NCBI GenBank assembly: GCA_037951165.1 | Contig: JBBDHG010000026.1 | Coordinates: 2,150,501 to 2,214,500 of the forward strand | Direction: 5' to 3' | DNA: 64,000 bases | DNA from: Lophius americanus | Taxonomy: Eukaryota; Chordata; Actinopteri; Lophiiformes; Lophiidae | The notes under the pieces: model-generated | Told to the model about the DNA's origin: nothing | Databases searched by the model: none | The model's input: only the letters and a program-made list of their open reading frames with translations | Translations under genes and position numbers: made by a program | Part shown: positions 50,769-63,094 of the stretch, piece by piece | Numbering within the stretch: position 1 is the first letter of the stretch | Layout of the letters: the number at the start of each line of letters is the position of its first letter

Positions 50769-52495
50769 CATTGTGTGTGGATTTCATTTTGTGTCCTTTG
50801 ATTGTCCCTTTTAGAGACTTAGGTAGAGGCTGAACAAACACAGACACTCACACATTAGACAATTTTCATAGACATTAAAAATCCATCAGACAGTCGTGAA
50901 CAGCCCCACCTTTGGGTTCGGAATTGGAATATTCTTCGTGCAAAATGTGGTTGTTTGAACATGGTCTTATTGGGAGTTGCTTGAAAGATTTGGGCTACAG
51001 ATTGGCTTATAATCTTTTTTAGCACATTTATGAGAGATTGTGACTCTCTGTTTGAGTGTGTGCGTAGTTGTGTGTCACTATTGGTTTGGCCAAAGCCAAG
51101 CTCTAATAAAATCTTGCCCTCTGGTTCCTACTGTGAGAGAGTGCATCATCACGCCAGGCCATATCACACACACTTACACACATGACCACCCACACACACA
51201 CACATACACACAATCACACACACAAAGTCATCTTGCATTACACACAGTCCTTGGCCTAAAAAGCTCCTGTGATATTATTGTCACAACATAAACACACATG
51301 CACACACACACACACAAGTTGGGCTTAGGAGGACTTGAATTTATAAAACTGTCTTAAACCTGTAATGGTCCACTCCTAAAATGTCCCTCTTCATCTCCCT
51401 CCTTCTCACTCTCTTCCCCCCTTGTCTCTCTCACACACACATGCTAACTCTAAGTCGCAATGACAGGTGAAGCTTCAGGCGTTATGGAACTATAGCAAAC
51501 CCACTAACACAGTCGGCTGTTGGACGAGAGAAACATAAACACACTTGCGCACTCCTGACACACAGTCCTCCCTTTTTCTGGAGGTCAGATGTCTTCTAGT
51601 GCAGTCCGCGGTGATGTCGGCAGCACTTTGTGAAAACTAAACTTTTATTGACAAGGTTGCTGACGATGGACTGCGTAAAAGATAATGCCTGGTGGGCAAG
51701 AGTCACCAACAGAATCTGTCTGTCAATCTGTCTGAGTGTGCCGAACTCTTCTCTATATCATGAATCCTACATCCGAGACCCTCCTCCACCGACGCCTCGG
51801 GAGCTTTTTTCACCCGCGTATCAGTAAAGAAAATGAGTGACAGCGAAAACAAATTAATCAGATGGGTTATTTCAGAATCGACACACACACACACACACAT
51901 ATATGGAGTTTCCCTGTGTTGATTTCTTATCTTATCATAATTTGCATTTGACCCAAAAAGAAAGAGAAATGAAGGGACGGTTCATACGCATTTTTTAAAA
52001 TAAAAACGATGTTGACAACAATCCCATTGCAATGCGCCACCGTTGATGATTTGTTACTTTTTTTTTTAGGTCAACTGTACAAATGACAAGTGATGGGAAC
52101 ACAAAAGCGCAGTTCCAGCTCTTATTTTCTCTGGAGTCTCAAAATGACCCACTTACATTCTTCCTGCTGTTTGTTTCTAAGTCTATTATTTATCTTGTAG
52201 ATAATCAGTAGGCTTCAAGCACATATTCACGATCCTTGAATCACAAATCTATCATTATACACATTTATATGTATTCGTTCTTGCCTCATTTCTTTATTTG
52301 TTTGTTGATCATCATTGTTAGCGCGCTGAAACATTGACACAGTTGGTTTTCTGACGTCACGTCAACATTCATTATCTGGATTCAGCTCCATCTGCGTATG
52401 TTTGTGTGTCTGCGTTTGCAAATGTGCATGTGCCTCCAAACTACACTGTTTCAACTGTTGCTAAAAAGACACATGAAAATCATTCACACAAACAC

Positions 52496-52528
<33 letters not shown>

Positions 52529-52694
52529 TGAGAGATGCAAACAAAAAACTATTAAACAACCGAATGCTAAATATAATTATTCAGACAACAACACACACAG
52601 AAACACTCATACACACATCATCTAGATAACACTGCAGTTCCTGCGGGCGTACTTGAAATTAAACTTTTTATTGAGTATATACGAGACTCCAGTG

Positions 52695-52728
<34 letters not shown>

Positions 52729-53775
52729 GAGTTTTCATGAAAAATTCTTGTCTTGATCTGTGTGTATGTGTTTGTCAGCTACATCAATCTTAAATGTGCC
52801 ATGTTTAGAGGTTGTGGCTGTTGCGCCTTCAGCTTGTTTATCACAGATGTGACAGTTAGTTCTGATCTGACTGACTGGCCTTGAACCATCACCCATCTTT
52901 CATATTTACATACAAGTATAAGCACACAGGCGCATATATTCACTGAGAGCCATGGGACGTGCCACATGGACGAGTTTCAAGACATGTCAAATTGAAACTA
53001 CAGTGAAGGAAAGCAAAATATGCTTAAATAAAAATAAATATAATTGTATGTCATTTTATGTCGGATCATTTATGTCTGAACACATAAACAACATCCCAGG
53101 AGGTGGAATGGGTTTTTCTTGCCAAAGATCTGATGAATTTTAAAAAACTGAGTTCACGTAGAAAGGGACAGGCATCAGAACCCCTCATCCCGGCAGCAAA
53201 ATATGAAGAGCAAATCAAGAGGGTTACATTGATAAAATGGATGTACCAAACAAAAACTTACTAAAATGAGGGAAGTTACTTTTTGTACCGCAAGGGTTAC
53301 TTGAGAATTTGAATAAAAATGACTCACCATTCATAAATAAAGCTTGTCCATCATCTGATAAACTGATTGAAATAAACTTACTTGCTTTCTATTTCGATGT
53401 TGATTTACTTCATTAACGTTTCAAGCAAAAATGTCAAACATTTGCTGTTCATGACTTCTTGAATGCAAGGATTGTCGGCATTTCTTCATCATTCATGACG
53501 GAAATGAAATGAAATACAGTAAAATTGTGATTCAGCCCAATCAATTAATCATTCAAACCAATGGCAAATGACGTAATGATGGAAATAATATTAATCGTAG
53601 CCCTACATCACCATGACACTCCCACAGCCTGGTTGTCATAAGACGGCCGGTTGCTATTTGTGAGTGTGCATCGGAGAATCTACCCCATTAGTACGGTTGT
53701 TATTGTCCTTTAGTTTATCCTGTTGGGAACATTTGAACTTTCTTTTTAATCGTGTAAAATGTTTTCTCTCCTCAG

Positions 53776-53888
53776 AGCCCCCGCACCCCATTGCCCCACC
53801 CCAGCTCCTTGGCGTTGGCCCTACATATCTGCTGATTCAGCTGAATGCTAACTCCATATTTGGAGATGGACCCATTATTCTGAAAGAG
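53776..53888 (+). CDS. ptprk: ptprk exon: FN3 repeat 1, first part
   Basis: 113 bp, phase 1 in and phase 0 out. The acceptor is TCTCCTCAG before 53776 and the donor is GTATGT at 53889. It encodes residues 257-294: EPPHPIAPPQLLGVGP, TYLLIQLNANSI, GDGPIILKE. The proline-rich start is the Ig-FN3 linker. In mammals I recall this and the next exon as one 294-bp exon encoding the whole FN3 repeat; 113+181 is exactly 294, so the split at ILKE|VEYR looks additional. A SINE begins within about ten bases of this donor. Confidence 0.95.
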
Positions 53889-53892
53889 GTAT

Positions 53893-54115
53893 GTTTTTGG
53901 TTTGAATCCCAACTTGGGTTTTTGTCTTTATGTATGTTTTCCCTCTGTCGGCGTTGGTCCTGTCGTTTTAAATTGTGAATGGACTGAGTTTAGGTAGGGT
54001 CTTTCTAGTTTACTTGATTTAAAAGGGCTGAACAGCAGGCCCTGCGATAGGCTCGAGACCCCACCATGTGACCCTGCAAAGGATAAGCAGTTAAAGAAAA
54101 TTGATGAGGGAATGA
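53893..54115 (+). mobile_element. V-SINE-like copy at the start of an intron
   Basis: TTGGTTTGAATCCCAACTTG at 53898 is the B-box region. Then come TTTTCCCTCTGTCGGCGTTG and, at the 3' end, GCCCTGCGATAGGCTCGAGA, GACCCTGCAAAGGATAAGCA and GTTAAAGAAAATTGATG, the V-SINE tail. The first part of the tRNA head is missing, so the element starts within about ten bases of the splice donor at 53889. Confidence 0.8.
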
Positions 54116-54396
54116 TTAGTTCATGAACGCATATATGTTTGATTCATAATCTGACATGAACACCGATATTTACTATTCATTCAGACTAGTACTGAATAGG
54201 AACCGGAAGAATATGAAGAACTATTGATTAATGGAGATGGGGTGGTAATAGATGCGTTTATATTTCTTCCCACTCCCCTTTGGACATGTGATGCAAATGT
54301 AATGTTTTTAGTTGTTTTGTTGTCTTGTTTTTGCTTTTCTGCTATTTATTATTATTATTATTAATTCTGTTCTATTCTATGTTGAAATGAAGACTT

Positions 54397-54427
54397 CATT
54401 CATTCATTCATTCATTCATTCATTCAT
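54397..54427 (+). repeat. (ATTC)n microsatellite
   Basis: Seven to eight CATT units, 50 bp before the exon at 54475. Confidence 0.93.
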
Positions 54428-54474
54428 CATATTATGATATGTCTTAACTAGAACACATTTTTGTCTAATCCTAG

Positions 54475-54655
54475 GTTGAGTACCGTATGACATCAGGCAG
54501 CTGGACGGAGACTCACGCTGTGAACTCGCCCAACTACAAATTGTGGCACCTTGACCCAGACACAGAGTACGAGATCAGAGTGTTACTAACCAGACCCGGG
54601 GAGGGAGGAACGGGCAAAGCCGGACCGCCACTCATTACCCGGACCAAATGTGCAG
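54475..54655 (+). CDS. ptprk: ptprk exon: FN3 repeat 1, second part
   Basis: 181 bp, phase 0 in and phase 1 out. The acceptor is TAATCCTAG before 54475 and the donor is GTAGAA at 54656. It encodes residues 295-354: VEYRMTSGSWTETHAV, YKLWHLDPDTEYEIRV, LLTRPGEGGTG, LITRTKCA. LDPDTEYEIRV is the FN3 F-strand region and RPGEGGTG is a very conserved R2B motif. The sequence is nearly the same as remembered human PTPRK, which fixes both frame and boundaries. Confidence 0.96.
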
Positions 54656-55348
54656 GTAGAACATCGACCTTAATGGATTCTATAGAATATTCTGGCTACA
54701 GTTATGACTTTTAAGAAAAACAACCATGGATTATTGAAAATAACTGAACAGAATAACAGAAAGTTTCTCATTCAACCTTTGAATTTATACACTAGAACTA
54801 TGATCAATTAAGTCTGCAGTAAAAAGGTTGGTAACATGACCTGTAGTTGAGCACGTAGCAGTTTCCGCCTGTCAGATTGTCTATCGATCCATCCGTCCAC
54901 CGTTGTTCTTCGTGTATTGGTATCTATATTTTATTTGGTGGGGGGTATTTGTTGTAAGAGCTGGCTGGTAGAGGAGAGATGTGGTGAAGGATTGATAAAA
55001 AGAAAAAAGGACGGGAAAGTCTGAGTCAGTCTGTGGTCTGAGAGAACGAGTGATTAAAACACTGGAGGCTCTCTCCACCTCTCTCCACCTCTCTCACTTT
55101 TTATCCTTCTTTTTCTTTCCTCATCCCACATCATTCATGCTCTCTCACCGTTTTTTCTCCTTTTCCCTCATATCGCCAATTCCTCCATCCATGTGTCTCT
55201 CTTTCTACTGCGTTCCTTGTCACTGCCTTTCCCCCTTTTCTCCCATCTCTCTCTCTATGCGGATCAATAGACGGAGGGCAGAATCGCTGCCTGACATTTG
55301 TAGAAATAAACGACTGAAATATAAACACAGCTAGCCCGAGGGAGAGAG

Positions 55349-55396
55349 AGTGAGGGAGCGAGAGTGAGGGAGCGAGAGTGAGGGAGCGAGAGTGAG
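55349..55396 (+). repeat. 14-bp GA-rich minisatellite
   Basis: AGTGAGGGAGCGAG is repeated exactly at 55349, 55363 and 55377, with a partial copy at 55391. It lies in a longer purine-rich stretch. Confidence 0.9.
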
Positions 55397-56093
55397 CTCG
55401 TAGGGGAGATAGGGGGAGAGAGAAAAGAAAATGAGTGAGCTTGAATAAGAAACAGAATAAAGTAGCGGTAGAGAGATGGTGAAAAACAATAAGGCTGAGG
55501 AAGAGAGAGAGAGCAGAGAATAGAAGGGGATCGGGCGCACGAGAGGCGCCGGAATGATGAAATTGGAGAATGAAAATGAAAGAGATGAAAACTCATAACC
55601 ATGGGGCCTGAATGGAAACCTGTGTGTGCATGTGTGAAGGGATCTATGTGTGTGTGTGGTTGTGTGTGTGTGAGCACATGCCTGCCTATGTTTACTGTTG
55701 GAGGGGAAATCATAGACTTGTTCTAACGACTCATCTATTGAACAGCTTCCTGCTTCCCTGAAACAAGAAATTCTTCTCACTCACATAAGAACACATATGA
55801 GTTTATCACAATAACTCATTTTAATCCTCATATTTAGTTTATATCGTATCAGAGTGTGGAGATATGGTTTAAGCATATGAGAATAACAAGAAATTCTGTT
55901 TTTAAGTGTTTTTCTGCTGATCAGAAAGAAGAGTGATGAGCTTAATTTTTTCATGGCAGTCAGAAAGATTTAAAACTTAATTTTGGACATAAGCACTTCA
56001 CAGCACACACAACTGAACAAGGTATGTAGTTATGTACAAATCTACACGTTTGACAAGGTAAAAAATACTATAAATATAGACCAAATTGAATGC

Positions 56094-56095
<2 letters not shown>

Positions 56096-56149
<54 letters not shown>
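56096..56149 (+). repeat. (TA)n microsatellite
   Basis: About 27 TA units. Confidence 0.97.
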
Positions 56150-56157
<8 letters not shown>

Positions 56158-56370
56158 TACTAAATATATATTGATGAAGAGTATATGTAGACATAATGAG
56201 ATTAATCCAATTAGTTTTAATGATTGTTTTGCTGCCTCTCTCATAACTACATGTATCCATATTTCATTAACAAACACACCCCCACAAACACACACACACC
56301 CCCACACCACACACAGACATTGATGGACATGTGTGCGTCGGTGTGTGGTGAGAAGAACAGGAGCGACAGA

Positions 56371-56373
<3 letters not shown>

Positions 56374-56464
<91 letters not shown>
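56374..56464 (+). repeat. (CA)n microsatellite
   Basis: About 45 uninterrupted CA units ending in CGCG. Confidence 0.97.
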
Positions 56465-56465
<1 letters not shown>

Positions 56466-57174
56466 GCACAAAAACTTGGTAGAAATGCTATATAAATGGT
56501 AATGATTCCTTTACTTTTTCATTTGGGTTAGGTTTCTGTGATCCTGCCACCTGTAGTTTACTGAATATTTACTTCAAACCACTATAATGAAAACACGCAC
56601 ACGCACACACACACACACACAAACCCACAAAAGGAAATGTGTGCATAGACGGCAGGCTTAAATCCAAGCATGTTACCACATAAAACACTGTTTAATTAAA
56701 AAACAATGAAGTTAATAAGATACAGAGCTCAGATCACGCACAACGCAGAGCCGTTGATATGATAACTAGAGGGGAATCATTTCTTCCCTCTGTTTTCTCT
56801 TCACCTCTTCCAATGTATCGCTCAGATTCTATGCTCCCTTTCGTTCTTCTTCTTTTTCCAAGTCGTGTCTATTTTTCTTCTGAGGTGATTTATTGCGCTT
56901 GTCTGAAGGGTGAAAAATAATCAACTTGAAATGAAGGGTTAGTGCGGATGTGTGTCATGTGCACTAGTGTGAGCGAGTGACACAAAAAGGTGATGAAGTA
57001 GCTTTTAAACCAAATCCTGAATTTTCTGCCAAAACCCTGTTGGTCATGGCAGGTTAGACACACTTGCACACACGCACACAGACACGCACACACTATAACA
57101 GGCACGGACATAGAAACATACACTAACAGGCATGAGCAAACGAAGATGAGAGACACACTAAGAGCTGTCCAGAT

Positions 57175-57175
<1 letters not shown>

Positions 57176-57265
<90 letters not shown>
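57176..57265 (+). repeat. (CA)n microsatellite
   Basis: About 45 uninterrupted CA units. Confidence 0.97.
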
Positions 57266-57269
<4 letters not shown>

Positions 57270-57984
57270 TGAGGTTCAGAAAGTCACTGTATTTCTTGGA
57301 CGATGCACAAACTCAGCATCACTTGGATTAATGGAAGAATGGAATCACAAACACACACTTTCAGACACACTAGCACATACGTAGCATGTAGGAGATCTTA
57401 CACAATAAATCACATGTGCTTTTTCATATAAGTGTAAAAACACACACGCAGTCAGCAGCACAATGCTTTAACGTCAGGCTCTTGAAATAGCAGATAATTG
57501 TTCAGCATTTAATGTCTTCCATTGAGGGCCCCAAATTACAAAAAAAAAATGTTTCCTCACAGTCACCTTGGTTACCTCCTTTCCTTTCCTTTTCCATGCT
57601 TCATCGATGAAGATGGGACTCTCCATATGGACACCCTATTAACTATATAGTATTTTCTTATCACCTGTTAATAAAGAGGTAACATCACTGAGAATAAAGC
57701 CTTGAAATAACTTTTAAAAATTATCTTGCTTAACTCTTTTTGTAATTAATTTACTTACATTACGTTTTGGATTATAAAACTTTTCTCACAATACAGGAGT
57801 TTTAAAATCTTACCCAATTTTGAAATCACTGTCATCGAACAAATAAAAAAAAAAAAACTACACAAATGAACTTCTCTTGGATCTCACTACTTCTCTCATT
57901 CTACTAATGAATACTCAATATTTTATCACTTTCAACCTACGGGAGTACATACATATTGGAAAACATTGTGGAATTACTTCTCTA

Positions 57985-58140
57985 TATTTGACCCATCCCT
58001 GAGGAGCAGTGGGCTGCCCTTAGGAACTGCCCAGTGAACAAATGGGGGTTCTTGGTCCTTCTCAGGGACCCTACGACAAAGATTGAACTCCCAACCCTCG
58101 GATTTGTAGACGACCGCTCTACTTCCTGTAACTTCAATGA
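57985..58140 (-). mobile_element. tRNA-derived SINE, second family, copy 2
   Basis: On the minus strand GTAGAGCGGTCGTCTAC and GGGAGTTCAATC give the tRNA-like head; CACTGCTCCTCAGGGATGGG is the same 3' landmark as in the copy at 38385-38545. The orientation is the same and divergence is moderate. Confidence 0.75.
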
Positions 58141-59615
58141 CCACAGGTTTTGGTGAGGCAGCGGGATGAATGAACTGCCTCTCGTGGAGCATCTGTGTAA
58201 ACCAGCAAAATAACAGGAAGTTACCGCAGCGATTAGATCATATTTTGGTTAAAAACAAGAAAAAAGCAGATATGAGTATGGATGAGGAAATGTTTTCAAA
58301 TATACTGGTAACACAAGTCTTCCATCGTTCAGTGAGATCTGGAGGTGAGATTCAGTGAAGTATGCTTCCTAAAGTTAGCCACAAAAGGTCTAAAGTGTTT
58401 ACCGTTGCTTGGCAACACTGTAAGTATCTTTGGGATGTCCCTCTCATTAGAATTGTAAAGTACTGACTTGCTGATTGAGAATTTTACTGCCTATCAAGCA
58501 TGTTTGAAAGTTTTCAAAGGTGTTTGAAAATTATCGGGACATTTGCAATGTGTCCATGAGTCTGGATCTGTAAAAAATTCACACTAGCAAATAATAACTA
58601 GTATTTTCCTGCGTAGTTTGTGAAAAGGGCCTGATTGTCACGCAGCGTGAGCTCGGCTTAAGACGGTTATTGAATAACTCTAACCTCTTAACAGCTCTTT
58701 ATTCCGTTTAAGTGTCATTACCTCATTAATTTCTGCTACTGGACTCCCTGATAATTGACAAATCTCATCCCTCTACCAACAACTAAACCATTTTCAAACC
58801 CCGGTCCCCTGATTGTCGATTTTATAATAAGCCTATGCGCAGGAAAATCAGAATGAAATTGGACAGCTTACGAGCACACATAATGCTGCAGCACGAATGC
58901 ATCTTTCATGTGCTTTAAATCTGGCCCATAGAGACGGAGAAAATAACAGAGTGAATAATTGGAGTTTCATTTGTCCTCCTCATGACAGTGGAAGGATTAC
59001 TAAGAACTAATTGGACAGATTAACTAAGATTTAGCTGCATCTCCTGTCAACCTTTTCTACCCGCCCGCCTCTTATCTTCTCCCCATTTTCCCCCTCTGCA
59101 TTTTTTAATCTGCTTTCTCCCTATTTAAGGTATTACTGTATATTTCTTGGCTTTTTTTTTTTGCCTTCAGCATATTTCTATTTCATTTGGTCTCATTTCA
59201 GTCCCTTTTGTTTCCTCTTCTTTAATTCCAACCTCTGGATTCAGCTGATATGAGGCTCTCTGTCCTTGTTGTTATTGTTGGTGTTTATTGGTATTGTGGT
59301 TGTTTTCAAAGCTCCATCCGTGGAAAACAAAGCCTTTTAATTCCAACATGAATCCAGCCGTTTGTCTCACTGCAGGAGGAGGGGAAAAGGACAAGGCAGC
59401 CTCTGTAGTTTACCATTGGACCTGGTCCCACTTGACTCTGGCCACGTTCCAAACTAGTTATTGTCTCTCCCTTGTCCTCATCTTGGCCTCTCTCGTTCCC
59501 TCTCTCCTCTGTCTCTCTCTTCCCTTTATCAGTCCCTCACTCCCTCCATCAAAGCACTTTTTTTCATTTTCACATGCATTGCTTTGTTTTTTTTGTTCTC
59601 CGCTCCGCCTGTATT

Positions 59616-59741
<126 letters not shown>

Positions 59742-59835
59742 CTTCTTTCTTCCTCATATTCTCCTTTCCCCCTTGATAGACAGAGAAAAGCAGCAATAAA
59801 TTATGTTAAGTTAAGAGGGAGTAGGTTTTGAAATG

Positions 59836-59842
59836 TGTGTGT

Positions 59843-59925
<83 letters not shown>

Positions 59926-59941
59926 TGTGTGTGTGCGTGTG
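59836..59941 (+). repeat. (TG)n microsatellite
   Basis: About 50 TG units with a few TA/CG variants, 95 bp after the CTTT tract. Confidence 0.97.
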
Positions 59942-60444
59942 AATGAAGGGCAGCTAGACTTATAATTTTTTTTAATTTCATGTTGAAGACCGTCTCACTG
60001 TGAAGCGATGTTAGCATCAAGATTGAATTTAATGCAATTTATTACACTGCCCTTGTCTGTTTGTCTGTGTTTGTGTTTGTGTGTGTATGTGTTTGTGCAT
60101 CTGTCCTCATAGCCAGGTTTATGGTGGGATCACAAGTATTGATTTAAACAGGGGGAGAGATGGAGTAAGAAAGCAACAGGAATAGAGGGAGAGACAAATG
60201 TCAACCATCCAATATATAGGTTAAAGCAAAAATGAAATGCTCTGGCCCCTCCGCTCTTAAAACGCACACACATATACACATACATACACGTAAACTTGGG
60301 CACTGATATTTTCTCAGCAGACAATAAGCTGTCTGAGTGTCTTTACTGACTTCCTTTGATTTTTGGTCTTTATTATTTGCTGTCATAGTGAGCAATTTAC
60401 CTCTAAAGACTTTACTAACGTCAGTAGGTTTTAAAAAAGCTTAA

Positions 60445-60448
60445 CGTG

Positions 60449-60500
<52 letters not shown>

Positions 60501-60513
60501 TGTGTTTGTGTGC

Positions 60514-60564
<51 letters not shown>

Positions 60565-60565
60565 C

Positions 60566-60600
<35 letters not shown>

Positions 60601-60612
60601 CGTGTGTGTGTG
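60445..60612 (+). repeat. (TG)n / TGCG microsatellite
   Basis: About 165 bp of TG with TGCG and TTTG interruptions, some alternating purine-pyrimidine with CG steps. Confidence 0.97.
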
Positions 60613-61924
60613 CTTGAGTTGCTTTTGCCCTTGACCGTTTGTTCTTCTTCGGAAAAGTTTTATTGAGATGAGCAAACACATAATCACACAGCTATACATG
60701 CTCTGCCCGGATCTAATCTGGATTCTGTCACAACCTGAGTCGTGTGTGTTTTGTATTTGGGTAATAACCCAGTGTGAAAGTGTCCACGACCGTGAGTTTC
60801 TGTGAAAGTCTGCCCGAGTGACGGGTAGATAATGGGTTGTCAGAAGAAGCGACAAGTTTGTGTCCTTGTGTTGTCTCCTCTGAGAAAGGAGCGACCCGGA
60901 GAAAAACAGAGAGCAAGACAAGCAGGGGTTGGGGAGTGATTACGTCTCTATTTAAGGTGAGGCGTTTTTATTAAAAAGTCCTAGAAGGACTAAAGGAAGA
61001 AGCTGCATGAGAGTGAAATAGAAGAAGGAGCATCAACAGGCGATGTAACTGACTACGAATGAAGATCAAGGAACAGTAAACAAAACGTGTAATTAAATGC
61101 CCAGTAATAAATTCCACTTTAATTTGGGTGTCCTGAGCCACTTTTAGTATCAGTAAGTCAAAGACTGATCTGAGCTTGACGAAAGACATTTTTCCGTCTT
61201 ATAATCTGTTGCTCAATTCGCATATTCATCCCCAAATTGTATTCCCTTTTCCTGAGAAGATGCACTTAGAATAGCTGTGAGCTCCGTAACTTTGATGCAC
61301 CTTGTGATCTAGCCTGGCTCACCTGCTTTGTGAGAAAGGTGCTTTTTTTTTAGTTAATAACAGTTATTTTCTTTGAGTGATGCCTGCTTTTGTTCGAGCA
61401 CTTTTCTATGAGAAATAACTTTTCTACAACCGATTGCAATTGCCAAAGATTGTAGCTTTACCATTGACAACGTCATGAATGGTGGGGGAGGCACAAGCTG
61501 GTTTATATTCAAGAGAATGTAGTGCCTCTCAAATATAGAGTGGACTGGTTTGAGGGGCAGGATGCAGATGAGGAAAGGTTTTGTTCTGTTTGTGTGTTTC
61601 TTTGTGAGTGTGAATCTGTATGGTGGTGGGTGGGGCCTGGGGTTATTGATCCAGTTAAATGAGCCAGTTAAGGTAATTAAAGCCCTGGGCTGGCAGGGGA
61701 GTAAAGTGGATTATATTGACAGTAACCGTTCTCAATACACATTAAAGATGAATTGCTTTATAAAAGCTATCGCATTTAAACAACAGCTGAACAGTGACGA
61801 GGGGCAAACATGGCCATTCAGTTTCAGAGAAAACTCATGATACCTTAATGATCTGAAAATCTCATATCTATGTCATAATTTTGGTTTACATCCTTTCACT
61901 GTTTTTTTTTTCTTTTTTCGCTAG

Positions 61925-62107
61925 AGCCTATGCGGACTCCTAAGAGGCTGAAGATCGCTGAGACCAGATCCCGTCTGATAGCTGTGGACTGGGAATCGTT
62001 GGGATACAACATCACTCGCTGTCACACCTTCAACGTCACCATCTGCTACCATTACAGGACTGCCAACAACCGCAGCAAAGCAGACTGCTTGGACATGGAC
62101 CCCAAGG
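61925..62107 (+). CDS. ptprk: ptprk exon: FN3 repeat 2, first part
   Basis: 183 bp, phase 1 to phase 1. The acceptor is TTTTTCGCTAG before 61925 after a long T-rich tract, and the donor is GTAATA at 62108. It encodes residues 355-415: EPMRTPKRLKIAE, IAVDWESLGYNITRCHTF, NVTICYHY, and SKADCLDMDPK. It has sequons NIT, NVT and NRS. DWESLGYNITRCHTFN is the clearest PTPRK signature in the window. The following donor is weaker than most here (GG|GTAATA). With the next exon it sums to 303 bp, the length I infer for the single mammalian exon. Confidence 0.96.
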
Positions 62108-62501
62108 GTAATACTCAGCCTCACCATTAAATCAGGCTCTGTTACCATTACTTTTTCTGATTTGACTTTTATCTATTGGATATATCACAACAAAATGACT
62201 GCATCCTGGGATATGTTAAAGCTGATTTAGCTGCTTTGTTGAAAAGCCAACAACTCATCTCAGTACTGAAATATTGTTTATTAATAGGATATTAGTGTTA
62301 GTCCAATTGTTGTAATCCAATGGGACATCACTTTTTTTATCTGCTGTTTTGCCATGTCTGGCATATTGACTCTCAGTGGCATTGGCAGTAGTACAAAGTA
62401 GTAACCAGGAAAATACGGTATAAAGTAAGTTGTTTTCAGAAACAAGTTACAACGTACAGTACTTTTCTTTATGTTTCTTTTTTGGTTCTTTGTGTCCTCA
62501 G
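62108..62501 (+). other. ptprk intron, 394 bp, splits the FN3-2 exon
   Basis: GTAATA donor, CCTCAG acceptor, phase 1. No repeat is recognised. I infer it is absent from mammals because the flanking exons sum to 303 bp, the length of the complete FN3-2 coding unit. Confidence 0.88.
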
Positions 62502-62621
62502 CACCACGCCACGTTGTTGGAAACCTGCCACCCTACACCAACGTTAGCCTCAAGATGATTCTGACTAATCCGGAGGGACGGAAAGAGAGCGACGAGACGG
62601 TCATACAGACGGACGAAGATG
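62502..62621 (+). CDS. ptprk: ptprk exon: FN3 repeat 2, second part
   Basis: 120 bp, phase 1 to phase 1. The acceptor is TGTGTCCTCAG before 62502 and the donor is GTGCGA at 62622. It encodes residues 416-455: APRHVVGNLPPYTNVSLK, MILTNPEGRKES and IQTDED. PPYTNVSLKMILTNPEGRKES is the conserved end of FN3-2 in R2B phosphatases, with an NVS sequon. The donor GTGCGA is a poor consensus match but is the only one that keeps phase 1 into the next exon and conserves QTDED|VPG. Confidence 0.94.
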
Positions 62622-62816
62622 GTGCGAGATACAAAATGTTTTAATTTCTCATTTTTTTTATAAACATTAAAAAAAAAACTTTACAGTTAAATAATAGTTT
62701 GTAAATAAGGAGGGGTTTATTGGATGTTGTTTAATGGTATATCCTACCCTGTTTTATGGATATTTTAAAAAAAGCTCGATGAAGTTGGAGGATATAATAG
62801 ATTATACTATTTTATC

Positions 62817-62865
62817 AGTATTGTATAATTTTGTCCATGTTGTATTGTATAATTTTGTCCATGTT
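62817..62865 (+). repeat. 24-bp tandem duplication beside a splice acceptor
   Basis: TTGTATAATTTTGTCCATGT at 62821 recurs 24 bp later at 62845, and the second copy ends just before the acceptor at 62876. Confidence 0.9.
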
Positions 62866-62876
62866 GGTGTCAACAG

Positions 62877-62986
62877 TGCCAGGGTCAGTTCCCAGTCAGT
62901 CCCTAAGAGCCACTCCCTTTGAAGATAGAATCCTGCTTTACTGGAAGGAACCGTCTGAACCCAATGGAATCATCATACAGTATGAG
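62877..62986 (+). CDS. ptprk: ptprk exon: FN3 repeat 3, first part
   Basis: 110 bp, phase 1 in and phase 0 out. The acceptor is GTGTCAACAG before 62877 and the donor is GTAAAA at 62987. It encodes residues 456-492: VPGSVPSQSLRATPFED, ILLYWKEPSEPNG, IIIQYE. WKEP and NGIIxxYE are typical FN3 B- and C-strand features. The size matches the remembered mammalian exon. The acceptor has a poor pyrimidine tract, made partly of a duplicated 24-bp TA/TG-rich sequence. Confidence 0.95.
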
Positions 62987-63094
62987 GTAAAATTAGCAGA
63001 AGCAGAAGAAATGCTTATTGTTTCAGGAGCCAAAGTCTTCTACGGTCAGTGACAGGAATGTATGAACTGCGTTGGTCTCTCTGCCCAACCTCAG

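Larger units (their letters stand above)
45597..53775 (+). other. ptprk intron, 8.2 kb
   Basis: Phase 1. It contains foldback-type repeats at 46540-46640 and 47145-47262, a TG microsatellite at 48447-48528, a degenerate ATACTATA/GATA block at 50405-50768, a GA tract at 48634-48654 and short CA tracts between 51.1 and 52.7 kb. No other coding exon was found. Confidence 0.9.
53889..54474 (+). other. ptprk intron, 586 bp, splits the FN3-1 exon and starts with a SINE
   Basis: GTATGT donor, CCTAG acceptor, phase 0. A V-SINE-like body fills about 53893-54115, followed by AT-rich sequence with an (ATTC)n run at 54397-54427. Confidence 0.9.
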
